Of a stretch of DNA of 54,950 nt, positions 16,601 through 24,434 are shown in pieces. The notes below the pieces were generated by a model. That model had not been told where the DNA came from. It did no database searches and saw only the letters and a program-made list of their open reading frames with translations. Both the position numbers and the translations under genes were made by a program. The stretch lies in the NCBI GenBank assembly GCA_964521715.1, contig CAZFSS010000029.1, positions 1 to 54,950 of the forward strand. The letters are read 5' to 3'. This DNA is from DAOVRD01 sp964521715. GTDB taxonomy: Bacteria > Planctomycetota > Brocadiia > SM23-32. Within the stretch, counting starts at the first letter, position 1. Every line of letters starts with the position of its first letter.

Positions 16601-18340
16601 TCACTTGACGCCGCCCGATGCGCGCAGCAGCGACGCGGCTCCTTCGTACTGCCCGAGCTCAGCTAGTCGCAGTGGGGTCCAGTCGCGGAAGTCCCGTGCG
16701 TTGACGTCCGCGCCTTGATTCAGAAGCAGTGCCACGACTCGCTCGTCGCCGGCGTTGGCCGCCCAGTGCAGCGGGGTCCACTTCAGAAGGCGGTCCGTGC
16801 TGCGGAGCAGGTCGGGATCCGCCTTCAGGTACGACTCGACCAGCGCTGGATCGCCCAGGCCTGCCGCCGTGTAGACGTCCTGGCGCGCGCCGCCCTCGAG
16901 CAGGATCCGGGCCGCCTCTCGGTGGTTGTTGAAGGCGGCTTCATGCAGCGGAGTCCAGCCGTCCACGTCTTCGGCGTCCACGTCCGCGCCCCGGGCCAGG
17001 AGGGACGTAACGACCTCCTCGTTGCCGCCGTACGCAGCAGCGTGCAGGGGAGTCAGGCCGTCCGTCGTGCGCGCGTCGACCGCTGCACCTTCGGACAGGA
17101 GGAGCTCTGCGACCTCCAGATGCCCTTGAGCCGCCGCGATGTGCAGCGGGGTCTCGCCTATGCATCTGCCGGTCTGCCGCTCGCCACGGCAGGGCGGCCA
17201 TAGGCCGACGGGCTCACGCTGCCACCACGGCAGTGCCCACCAGGACGAGTCCTGCCCAACTGCCGCCACGCTGCCCTCGGCCCGCGCGTTCACGTCCGCG
17301 CCCTTCTGGACGAGGAGCATCGCGACCGGCAGCCAGCCCCGAGCGGCCGCGCAGTGCAGGGGCGTCAGGCCGGCCTGGTTCGCAGCACTTGCGTCCGCCC
17401 CCCTGTCCAGCAGCAGGACGGCCATCTGGTCGCCGTTGCCCAGACGCTCGCCCAGCGCCGCGTGCAGCGGTGTATCGCCGAAGCAGTCGCGCGCGTTCGG
17501 GTCGGCGCCGTTCTCAAGAAGCGCCTTCGCGAGCGCAGCAGGACCAGTTTCGCCGATCATTGACGTGCGTGTGACGGCCTTGTGGAGGACCGTCTCGCCG
17601 CGTTCGTTGGCAGCGTTGACATCCGCGCCGCGCTGGATGAGCAGAGGCGCCACGCGCATGTCGCACTCAAAGAGCACGGCGTCTGCCAGAGGCGTGTCTC
17701 CGGCCTCATTGCGCGCGTCGACGTCCGCACCGTGGTCGAGAAGCCAGCGCGCAGCCTCGATGGTCCCGAACGAGGCGGCAGCATGGAGCGCGGTGTCTCC
17801 CTCCGGGCCTCTGCGGTTGACGTCCGCGCCCCGTTCCACGAGCAGGCGCATGACGTCGATGTGGCCATGGGACGCCGCCGCCTGCAGCGCCGGCGCCTGA
17901 AGGCGAGCGGGCGGCCCCCCGGGCTCCGGAGGCGGGCCGGGGACTTCCTCCCCGGCGTTGGGGTCCACCCCGGCATCCAACAGGAGCCCGACCAGCTCCA
18001 GATCTCCGGCTCCGGCGGCGCGATAGAGGAGCTTCGGCCCTTCGGTGCCGATTCTGGCGGGCGCCCGCGCGAGCGCTTCCCAGTGCTTCCATAGCGCGGC
18101 CTGTTCGCCTTTGCGAGGCTGCGCGGGCACGAGCCGCGCCGTGAACCTCTGTGCGCCCCTCGCGACGGCTTGCCGCACGTGCCAGACTGCCGTAGCCCGA
18201 GCGACGACCCACCGCCCGACCCGGAGGCCCGCCCACGCGACGAAGACGAGGCACAGGATCACCACGAAGCCGCAACCGCTGATCGCCAGCAGTTCGGCGC
18301 GCCTGTCCCCCTTATCTGAGGGCCGGCCTTCGGTCGTCAA
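16601..18340 (-). CDS. Membrane-anchored ankyrin-repeat protein
   Basis: The 579-residue product begins with a short basic cytoplasmic segment, one membrane helix at about residues 17-42, then about 12 to 14 ankyrin repeats from residue 95 to the end. Repeats show the usual TPLHxAA, LLLxxGADVNAR pattern. One repeat is interrupted near residues 355-390 by a tryptophan-rich insertion. Ankyrin stacks bind proteins; the partner is unknown. It is the last gene of a four-gene minus-strand operon, 12 bases after the radical SAM gene, and its start is a TTG preceded by AGGGGACC. A second ankyrin protein heads the same operon. Confidence 0.88.
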   Translation of the reverse strand: MTTEGRPSDKGDRRAELLAISGCGFVVILCLVFVAWAGLRVGRWVVARATAVWHVRQAVARGAQRFTARLVPAQPRKGEQAALWKHWEALARAPARIGTEGPKLLYRAAGAGDLELVGLLLDAGVDPNAGEEVPGPPPEPGGPPARLQAPALQAAASHGHIDVMRLLVERGADVNRRGPEGDTALHAAASFGTIEAARWLLDHGADVDARNEAGDTPLADAVLFECDMRVAPLLIQRGADVNAANERGETVLHKAVTRTSMIGETGPAALAKALLENGADPNARDCFGDTPLHAALGERLGNGDQMAVLLLDRGADASAANQAGLTPLHCAAARGWLPVAMLLVQKGADVNARAEGSVAAVGQDSSWWALPWWQREPVGLWPPCRGERQTGRCIGETPLHIAAAQGHLEVAELLLSEGAAVDARTTDGLTPLHAAAYGGNEEVVTSLLARGADVDAEDVDGWTPLHEAAFNNHREAARILLEGGARQDVYTAAGLGDPALVESYLKADPDLLRSTDRLLKWTPLHWAANAGDERVVALLLNQGADVNARDFRDWTPLRLAELGQYEGAASLLRASGGVK

Positions 18341-18352
18341 GGTCCCCTGTCC

Positions 18353-19501
18353 TCACTCGGCGGTGCCTCGTCCGTCGGTCAGAGCGTCCTCGAGCAGCGA
18401 CAGGACGGGGTAGGCCGCGTTGTAGTGCTTGTGCAGGAAGAGGGGATTGCGCTCCCGATAGAGCGCTTTTCCCAGGCGGTCGGCGATGGGGATGAGCATC
18501 CGCTCATGCCTGCACAGGACGGGCGAGACACGGTTGACGGTCCCGGTCGTCTGCCAGTTGAGGCACCCGCACGTGTTGTTGCACCTGTCCCTTACCGCGC
18601 ACGTCCGACAGGTCTCCTTCTCCTGCTCTGACGCGTCGTGAATCCGACGTCGGGCCTCCTCGTCGATCCCGCTGAACACGTTGCCTATGCACCACAGGCT
18701 GTCCGGGCCGGCCCCCGTGAACTGGACGCACGGGTAAAGGAATCCGCTCGGATCCACCGACACCTGCCGCTGCGCCAGCTCGCAGCGCTCCTTCCGGTAG
18801 CAGTGCCGGTTGATGTGGGATGAGAGCTTCACCTCGAAGGGGCTCAGGTAGAACTTGCGCCCTTCGCGGGTCCACCTGACGTAGAGAGAGCCCAGGCGCT
18901 TGTACTGGCTGGCCAGCGCACGGAAGTCGGCTTCGCGCCACTGCGCCGCGTAGTTCAGCGAGACTATGAGGTAGCGGCAGCCCAGGCCCAAAAGGAAGGA
19001 GACGGACTCGGACAGGTAGGGCGCCGTGTCCGGGTTGACGACCATGAGCACGCTCGAGTACGGCCTGACCGACAGGAGGAGCTTCAGGCGCTCCAGCAAG
19101 AGGTCGAACGTGCCCGAACCGTCGGGCAGGCGGCGATGCTGATCGTGCGCCTCCCTGACGCCATCGAAGCTCACCGCAATCAGCAGGTCGTTCTCGATCG
19201 AGAAGTCCAGGAAATCCTCGTCGAGCAACAGACCATTGGTGGTGACCTTGAAGTGGAATCGGCCCGCCCGATGCCTCTCCAGCTCGCGGCCGTGCGCGAC
19301 CAGGCGCCGGATGAGGTCCTTGTGAAGCAGAGGCTCGCCGCCGAAGAAGACCACGCCGCAGGAGCCGTCCGTGCTGCGCGAGCCCAGGGCCATGGCGCGG
19401 CGCCCCACCTCTTCCGTCATCGCCGGTCCGTCGCGGGGCGGGGAGTAGCAGTAAGAGCACCGCATGTTGCAGCCCGCCGTCAGGTGGAGCGTCAGGTGCA
19501 C
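18353..19501 (-). CDS. Radical SAM enzyme with SPASM-type C-terminal cysteines
   Basis: The 382-residue protein has the radical SAM cluster motif CNMRCSYC (Cys11, Cys15, Cys18), a GGEP motif in VVFFGGEPLLHKDL, the VSFDG strand, and a C-terminal cysteine region with CELAQRQVSVDPSGFLYPC and ETCRTCAVRDRCNNTCGC. This is the plan of SPASM enzymes that modify peptides or proteins. I do not see features that clearly mark it as a sulfatase maturase. I chose the GTG at 19501 because AGGGGGT lies nine bases upstream and the family begins shortly before the first cysteine; a GTG at 19531 would overlap the preceding gene by 28 bases and has no good site. Its likely substrate is the adjacent 277-residue protein. 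Confidence 0.88.
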   Translation of the reverse strand: MHLTLHLTAGCNMRCSYCYSPPRDGPAMTEEVGRRAMALGSRSTDGSCGVVFFGGEPLLHKDLIRRLVAHGRELERHRAGRFHFKVTTNGLLLDEDFLDFSIENDLLIAVSFDGVREAHDQHRRLPDGSGTFDLLLERLKLLLSVRPYSSVLMVVNPDTAPYLSESVSFLLGLGCRYLIVSLNYAAQWREADFRALASQYKRLGSLYVRWTREGRKFYLSPFEVKLSSHINRHCYRKERCELAQRQVSVDPSGFLYPCVQFTGAGPDSLWCIGNVFSGIDEEARRRIHDASEQEKETCRTCAVRDRCNNTCGCLNWQTTGTVNRVSPVLCRHERMLIPIADRLGKALYRERNPLFLHKHYNAAYPVLSLLEDALTDGRGTAE

Positions 19502-19503
19502 GG

Positions 19504-20337
19504 TCAGATGACCCCCTGGGCTTCGAGCCACTCGGCGAAGTCCCGGACCTGCATCCGCAGCAGGCGCACGGACCGGGTTTTGGGCGTCTCGCGGACCGCC
19601 GGCTCGGCTGCCGTTTTGCCCTTTGCGCCGCCGGGCCAGAGGTCCTCGCCCAGCTCCCTCGGTTCGCCCCGGACCATGGGATCGTAGAGGATGCCGAAGT
19701 GCACGGCCTCTCCGCTCTGTTTCACCTTGTCCGCGACCAGATGCGCGATGTCGATGAAGTCGAAGTCCTGCACGGTTGAGGTGTCCTGCACGCCTCCGAG
19801 AAGGAAGTAGTCGGTCGTGGAGAGATACTCGACGGCGATCTTCTTCGCAGGATCCCGCAGGTCCACGCTCAAGGGCTTCGCCGATCCGGGAAGGTCGAAG
19901 TAGACCAGCTTGTGCTCCTGGCCGTCTCGGACGACGGCCCGCCCCCTGTGAGGCACTTCGACGTCCTTCATCTCGCCGCCCTTCTCGGAGAACTCCAGGC
20001 CGTACTCGGCCAGCTCTTCGCTGATGACCTGAAGGGCCTCCTCCTCGGACAAGAAGACCGGCGGCGCGACGACGATGCAGCCTATGGCGCCGCGCCCGTC
20101 CCCGTGCTCGAAGATCGGGGCGACGACTGCGGCTGCCGGCAGCTCAGCCGGCGCGGCGTTCGGATCTGCCTTGACGGTCGCGTTCACCGCAAGGAACAAC
20201 GCGGCGGCTCCCGCCATCTTCGCGCAAGAGCGCCATGCCGGCGGCAGATGCTTTGCCAGCAGGCTGGGCTCGGCCAGCACCTGGAGCCTGGTCGGGTATC
20301 TGGGCACGCGATAACGCCCCAAAGGCTTCGGTTTCAT
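19504..20337 (-). CDS. Protein of unknown function, candidate substrate or partner of the radical SAM enzyme
   Basis: The 277-residue product starts with a basic, proline- and tyrosine-containing segment GRYRVPRYPTR, then a hydrophobic stretch (about 40-56, KMAGAAALFLAVNAT) that looks like a membrane or export segment. The most distinctive block is near residues 76-105: HGDGRGAIGCIVVAPP followed by VFLSEEEALQVISEE. A variable middle follows, and the C-terminus reads MQVRDFAEWLEAQGVI. There are only two cysteines, one in SCAKMAG and one in the GAIGC block. I recall similar proteins beside radical SAM genes in other anaerobes but cannot verify this here. It overlaps the upstream ankyrin stop (ATGA) and ends two bases before the radical SAM start, so all are tightly coupled. 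Confidence 0.75.
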   Translation of the reverse strand: MKPKPLGRYRVPRYPTRLQVLAEPSLLAKHLPPAWRSCAKMAGAAALFLAVNATVKADPNAAPAELPAAAVVAPIFEHGDGRGAIGCIVVAPPVFLSEEEALQVISEELAEYGLEFSEKGGEMKDVEVPHRGRAVVRDGQEHKLVYFDLPGSAKPLSVDLRDPAKKIAVEYLSTTDYFLLGGVQDTSTVQDFDFIDIAHLVADKVKQSGEAVHFGILYDPMVRGEPRELGEDLWPGGAKGKTAAEPAVRETPKTRSVRLLRMQVRDFAEWLEAQGVI

Positions 20338-22382
20338 TGCTCGTCCTCCGTGCTGTGCCTGGTCAGCAAGATCACGGTCTCAGACCGGCCCCACTCCCTT
20401 GCCAACTGCAAAGGCGTTTGCCCGGCTGCGGTCTTGGCATTGATGTCCGCGCCTTTCGACAGCAGAAGCTTGACGACGGCCGTATTGCCCATCATGGCAG
20501 CCTGGTGCAGGGGTGTCCAGCCTCGCTGGTCCACGGCGCTCACGTCACAGCCGCGGGCGAGCAGTATCTCGACGCATCGCGGGTTCCCGCCGCCTGCAGC
20601 CGCGTGGAGCGGCGTCTCGCCGCTGCTGTCCTTTACGTGCACTTTGGCTCCGCTGTTTAGCAGTAGCTCCACCATGTCTGCGTGTCCGCACGACGCCGCG
20701 TCATGTAAAGGGGTTGCACCTATCTCGGAGCACGTGCCGATGTCCGCGCCGCCCGCTACGAGGAGCTTCGCCACACCGAGGCAGTCGTTCTCAGCTGCGA
20801 GGTGCAGGGGCGTGTGTCTCCTGACATGCGCGTCCCTGGCGTTGGGATCGGCTCCCCGGGACAGCAGGAGGCGGACAGTGTCCGTGTGGCCGTGTTCGGC
20901 GGCCCTGTGCAGCGCCGTGGAGCCGAGATGATCTCTGGCGTTGACGTCCGCCCCTGCGTCGAGGACGAGTTCCGCCGCGACGGTCTGGCCGGCGCCGGCG
21001 GCCCAGTGCAGGGGAGTATCGTCCGCGCCGGCCTCCGTGCTCTTTGCCAGGTGGGGCTCGGCCGCGAGCAGGGCTCTGAGCCGGGCCACGTCGCCGAGCG
21101 CAGCCGCGCTGTAGACGTCCACCTTCGCGCCGCGCTCAATTAGCAAAGGCGCTATCGCCGGGTCAGGGCGGTCGCGCTGCGCGGCGAGGCGCAGCGCGGT
21201 CTGGCCGTACCAGTCCGATGCCTCAAGATCTGCTCCCGCATCGATCAGCATCGTCAGGGTCTCGGCATCCCCCCGTTCTGCGGCCTCGTGCAGCGCCGTT
21301 CGACCACTGTCGCCCAGTTTCAGGTTGACATCCGCTCCCCCGGCCAGGAGCAGCTCTACGACGTCCTTCCGCTCGCCAGAGACGGCCTCGCTTAGAGGCG
21401 TGCGGTTGTACTCGTCGAGCAGGTTGGGCTCTGCCTTGTGCTCAAGGAGGAACCCGACCATCTCCGGGCTTCCCCAGTCGGCAGCCCGGTGGAGGGCAGT
21501 CGCCCCTTCGTCGTCCCTGGCGTTGACATATGCGCCTCCGATCAGCAGGGCTTCGACCAGATCGATCCGCTCGTGCTGCACGGCTTCGTCCAGAGGTGCG
21601 TTGCCCTCCGCGTCCTTCGTGTTGGGATTGGCACCGCGGGAGATCAAGACGCCGGTCAGCTCCAGGTTGCCGCGGTCGATCGCCCAGTGGAGGGCCGTCC
21701 GGCCGGAACCCTCGACCGCGTTGACGTCGGCTCCTTTCGCCAATAGGAGCTCAACGACCTCCCCCCGGCCGCGGTACGCGGCGAAGTGCAGCGGCGTCCA
21801 CGCACCGTTGTCGCGCGCGTTGGGGTCGGCCCCGTTTGCCAGAAGGAGCTCGACGACGTCCCGGTGCCCGCGCTCAGCAGCCTCGTGCAGCGGCGTCTCC
21901 CCGTATTTGTTCTGCGCGCCTGCACCTGCGCCGCGCGCAAGAAGCAGGGCGACCGCTCCTGCGTGTCCGTGCAGCGCCGCACGGTGAAGCGCACTGCGGC
22001 CGTCGTTGCCTCGGACGGCGATGTCTGCTCCCCTGTCTAGGAGGAGGGCAGCCACTGCCTCGTGGCCGCGGCGGGCCGCATGGTGCAGGGGAGTCAGGCC
22101 CCACTTGTCCTTGCCGTTCACGTCGGCCCCGGCGCCCAACAGGACCTCAATGATCTGCACGTGCCCGGCACCCGCTGCTTCGTGCAGAAGGCCATCGTCT
22201 GCGCCGCCGAGCGATCCCCCTGATTGCCCGAGCAGGGACCTGGTGCGCTCCAGGTCTCCCGTGCGGACGGCATCCCTGAGCTGCTCGGACGGGGGCGCCG
22301 CCCCTGCCCCAAGCAGCGACGGCACAGTGGCAAGCAGCAGCAACCCGATGCAGATCCCGCCCCAAAGCGCCCGGCGCTTCAT
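20334..22382 (-). CDS. Exported ankyrin-repeat protein heading the radical SAM operon
   Basis: The 682-residue product has a basic N-terminus and a hydrophobic signal-like segment (about residues 8-27, ending LGAGAAPP). About 17 to 18 ankyrin repeats then fill nearly the whole chain, with regular TPLHxAAxxGH and LLLxxGADVNAR helices. If the signal is cleaved or anchored, the stack lies outside the cytoplasm. A GGAGGG site precedes the ATG by nine bases and a sigma70-type promoter lies upstream at 22464-22491. Its stop overlaps the start of the 277-residue protein. Together with the other ankyrin protein it brackets the radical SAM pair, which suggests scaffold or recognition roles for the modified product (inference). 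Confidence 0.88.
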   Translation of the reverse strand: MKRRALWGGICIGLLLLATVPSLLGAGAAPPSEQLRDAVRTGDLERTRSLLGQSGGSLGGADDGLLHEAAGAGHVQIIEVLLGAGADVNGKDKWGLTPLHHAARRGHEAVAALLLDRGADIAVRGNDGRSALHRAALHGHAGAVALLLARGAGAGAQNKYGETPLHEAAERGHRDVVELLLANGADPNARDNGAWTPLHFAAYRGRGEVVELLLAKGADVNAVEGSGRTALHWAIDRGNLELTGVLISRGANPNTKDAEGNAPLDEAVQHERIDLVEALLIGGAYVNARDDEGATALHRAADWGSPEMVGFLLEHKAEPNLLDEYNRTPLSEAVSGERKDVVELLLAGGADVNLKLGDSGRTALHEAAERGDAETLTMLIDAGADLEASDWYGQTALRLAAQRDRPDPAIAPLLIERGAKVDVYSAAALGDVARLRALLAAEPHLAKSTEAGADDTPLHWAAGAGQTVAAELVLDAGADVNARDHLGSTALHRAAEHGHTDTVRLLLSRGADPNARDAHVRRHTPLHLAAENDCLGVAKLLVAGGADIGTCSEIGATPLHDAASCGHADMVELLLNSGAKVHVKDSSGETPLHAAAGGGNPRCVEILLARGCDVSAVDQRGWTPLHQAAMMGNTAVVKLLLSKGADINAKTAAGQTPLQLAREWGRSETVILLTRHSTEDEQ

Positions 22383-22463
22383 ATCCGATATCCCTCCCGT
22401 CCCGATAGTGCGACGCGCCCCAGAGCGTCAGCCCACCGCTGCTCGCAGCCCTCACCGAACGAT

Positions 22464-22491
22464 ATTGTAGCACTTGTGCGGGCCATGTCCA
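22464..22491 (-). promoter_or_regulatory. Sigma70-type promoter of the ankyrin/radical SAM operon
   Basis: On the minus strand TGGACA and TACAAT are separated by 16 bases, each matching consensus at five of six positions. It lies about 80 bases upstream of the first ankyrin gene. Confidence 0.55.
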
Positions 22492-22566
22492 GCCTGTCTT
22501 CTTCCCTACACTCTCAGTGGAGCTTCAACATTGAGCTTCCCCGTAGGGTGATTCCGGCCGAATGAG

Positions 22567-22594
22567 GTAGGGGCACGGCGCGCCGTGCCCCTAC
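22567..22594. repeat. 28-bp perfect palindrome
   Basis: A GC-rich sequence beginning GTAGGGGCACGGCG is followed directly by its exact reverse complement with no loop. It lies in the 410-bp space between the divergent ankyrin operon and the TetR-type gene. It looks like a dispersed extragenic palindrome; only one copy is in the window. The rest of the space holds the two promoters and the TetR operator. Confidence 0.75.
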
Positions 22595-22725
22595 GCAGAC
22601 CTTATGGGCGCTCCTGACAGGTCGGTCGCCCAATTGAACCGCCCGTCTTGCTTCGGCAAGAATGCAGCCAATGAAGGGCGTACCCCATGCCTGTCGTGGG
22701 TGGGACAGAGCTCTGGATCAGAGTC

Positions 22726-22754
22726 TTGACATCGAGGCCCTGCGCCGATATGAT
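22726..22754 (+). promoter_or_regulatory. Strong sigma70-type promoter of the TetR-type gene
   Basis: A perfect TTGACA (22726-22731) is followed after 17 bases by TATGAT (22749-22754), five of six to consensus. The -10 overlaps the first bases of the palindromic operator, so a bound regulator would block polymerase. Confidence 0.85.
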
Positions 22755-22767
22755 GAACGCCGTTCAT
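22753..22767. promoter_or_regulatory. Palindromic operator, probable TetR autoregulatory site
   Basis: ATGAACG and CGTTCAT form a perfect 15-bp palindrome around one central base. TGAAC/GTTCA half-sites are typical of TetR/AcrR operators. The site overlaps the -10 and ends 25 bases before the regulator's ATG. Confidence 0.75.
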
Positions 22768-22792
22768 TTAGTGATTGGTGTTTGGCAGGGGC

Positions 22793-23416
22793 ATGGGCAC
22801 TCGGCAGCGACGCGAACGGGAGAAGCTGAGGCGGCGCAAGGACATCTTGCGCGCTGCCCGCACCGTGTTCTGGCAGCACGGTTACGCCGGCACGACTATG
22901 CCGCAGATCGCCGAGGCGGCCGAGCTGGCGCCCGGGACGCTCTACCTCTACTTCCCCAGCAAGAGCGCCCTCTACGCGGAGCTGCTGGTGGAGGGCTATG
23001 ACTTGCTGCTCCAGCGGCTCCACGAGACGTCCAGCGCCCATACCTCTCCGCGCGAGCAGGGCGGCGCGCTGGTGGACGTGTTCTTCCAGTTTGCCCGCGA
23101 CTGCCCCGAGTACTTCGACGTCATCTTCTTTGTGATCCAGCGGGAGAGCGGGCGGAACGTCAGCGACGCCCTGGAGCCCGAGCAGGTCGCCAACCTACGC
23201 GCCAAGGAGAACGCCTGCAAGGACCTCGTGGCCGAGGTGCTCGAACGGGCCGGATACGACGGTTCGCAGGCCGATCAGCAGGCGACGATCGACGCGATGT
23301 GGAGCATGCTGGTAGGCATCGTCTTCGTGTTCCGCAAGACGGGCAGGGACAGGTTCTCAGAGGTGGCCCGACAGGCGAAGCAGGTGCTTGTCGACGCCGT
23401 CTTCGCGGGGAGATAG
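22793..23416 (+). CDS. TetR/AcrR-family transcriptional regulator
   Basis: The 207-residue protein has the TetR DNA-binding domain at residues about 15-60: ILRAARTVFWQHGYAGTTM, then the helix-turn-helix IAEAAELAPGTLYLYFPSK. A ligand-binding helical domain follows. TetR proteins repress until a small molecule binds; the ligand here is unknown. I chose the ATG at 22793, behind GGCAGGGG; a TTG at 22775 is in frame upstream. A strong promoter with an overlapping operator lies immediately upstream, so self-repression is likely. No efflux or lipid gene is adjacent: the next gene on the strand is a membrane zinc peptidase 275 bp away with its own promoter, so targets other than itself are not evident. 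The last seven codons carry a 23-bp direct repeat. Confidence 0.9.
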   Translation: MGTRQRREREKLRRRKDILRAARTVFWQHGYAGTTMPQIAEAAELAPGTLYLYFPSKSALYAELLVEGYDLLLQRLHETSSAHTSPREQGGALVDVFFQFARDCPEYFDVIFFVIQRESGRNVSDALEPEQVANLRAKENACKDLVAEVLERAGYDGSQADQQATIDAMWSMLVGIVFVFRKTGRDRFSEVARQAKQVLVDAVFAGR

Positions 23417-23473
23417 TGTCAGCCCGTTGCGCAGGCGGCGGGCACGCGGAGTCGACGCCGTCTTCGCGGGGAG
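23390..23473 (+). repeat. 23-bp direct repeat pair across the end of the TetR-type gene
   Basis: A 23-bp sequence beginning GTCGACGCCGTCTTCG occurs at 23390-23412, inside the last codons of the regulator, and again exactly at 23451-23473 in the spacer. The copies are 61 bp apart. The duplication suggests slippage or excision of an intervening segment. Confidence 0.8.
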
Positions 23474-23536
23474 GTGGCCGCGTTTCGGGGCTTGTGACGG
23501 GACGAGGTGGCGGCGTGATGCCGGCGAGTGCGTTCG

Positions 23537-23564
23537 TTGAGCAGGCAAGGCGTTCTGCTATAAT
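23537..23564 (+). promoter_or_regulatory. Sigma70-type promoter upstream of the zinc peptidase
   Basis: TTGAGC and a perfect TATAAT are separated by 16 bases. Transcription would begin about 120 bases before the ATG at 23692, likely driving the peptidase and possibly the aconitase-type operon behind it. Confidence 0.6.
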
Positions 23565-23691
23565 GGATGGCTTGCGGGGGCTCCGCCGTGACCATCTGCG
23601 GGGATGCTGTCCCGTGCGGGGCCCCGTGAATGGCCGGCATCCGAGATGCCCGGCATCCCTGCGGCGTGCCCGATGAAGGAGAAGGACGAGC

Positions 23692-24411
23692 ATGATCGGC
23701 TGGCTTGATCCGACGTTTGTGTTGCTGATTCCGCCGATGCTGCTGGCGATCTACGCGAGCGGCAAGGTGAGGAGCACCTTCCGGAAGTACTCGCAGCGCC
23801 GCGCGTCGTCCGGCGCAAGCGGCGCCGACGTGGCGCGAGACATCCTGCAAAGGAACGATGTGTGGGACGTGTCGGTCGAGCCGGTGGAGGGCCAGTTGAC
23901 CGACCACTACGACCCGCGCAAGAAGGTGCTGCGGCTGAGCGAGGCCGTCTACGGCTCGCGGAGCCTGGCCGCGCTCGGCGTGGCCGCGCACGAGGCCGGG
24001 CACGCCGTGCAGCACGCCCGGAGCTACGTGCCCTTGAAGCTGCGGCAGGGCATCTGGCCGGTCGCCAGCTTCGGCACGAACCTGGGCCCGATCCTGGCTA
24101 TGATCGGCATCGTGATGCTGGCCCTGAGCAACGGCAAGGCGGAGTGGGCCTCCTTCATAGCGCAGGCCGGCATCCTCTTGTTTGCCGGCGCCACCTTCTT
24201 CGCGCTGATGACGCTGCCGGTAGAGTTCAACGCCAGCCGGCGGGCGCTCCAGACGCTGGAGGCGTCGGGGTTCGTCACGTCGGCGGAAAGGCCGCACGTG
24301 AAGAAGGTGCTGGACGCGGCGGCGCTCACGTACCTGGCGTCGGCGTTTGTGGCCATCATGATGCTGGTGCGGTTCATCCTGCTGTTCAGCATGGTCTCGC
24401 GGCGCGACTAG
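23692..24411 (+). CDS. YugP-like membrane zinc metallopeptidase
   Basis: The 239-residue protein matches the neutral zinc metallopeptidase_2 (YugP) family. An N-terminal membrane helix (about 8-22) is followed by the zinc motif HEAGH at residues 100-104 in GVAAHEAGHAVQHARSYVPLKLR. Two or three further hydrophobic helices follow (about 112-135, 145-165 and 215-236), with the conserved FNASRRAL segment between them. Length is normal for the family. The substrate is not known for this family. GAAGGAGAAGG precedes the ATG closely. The aconitase-type large subunit starts 23 bases after its stop, so it may share a transcript. Confidence 0.88.
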   Translation: MIGWLDPTFVLLIPPMLLAIYASGKVRSTFRKYSQRRASSGASGADVARDILQRNDVWDVSVEPVEGQLTDHYDPRKKVLRLSEAVYGSRSLAALGVAAHEAGHAVQHARSYVPLKLRQGIWPVASFGTNLGPILAMIGIVMLALSNGKAEWASFIAQAGILLFAGATFFALMTLPVEFNASRRALQTLEASGFVTSAERPHVKKVLDAAALTYLASAFVAIMMLVRFILLFSMVSRRD

Positions 24412-24434
24412 GGCGCCGGGGCCGGAGGACGCGC

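Noticed and set aside
18353..19501. Radical SAM gene as the maturase of the sulfatase at 9923
   Set aside because: The sulfatase needs formylglycine, but this enzyme lacks features I associate with sulfatase maturases and is coupled to a different partner gene. A phylogeny could reverse this.
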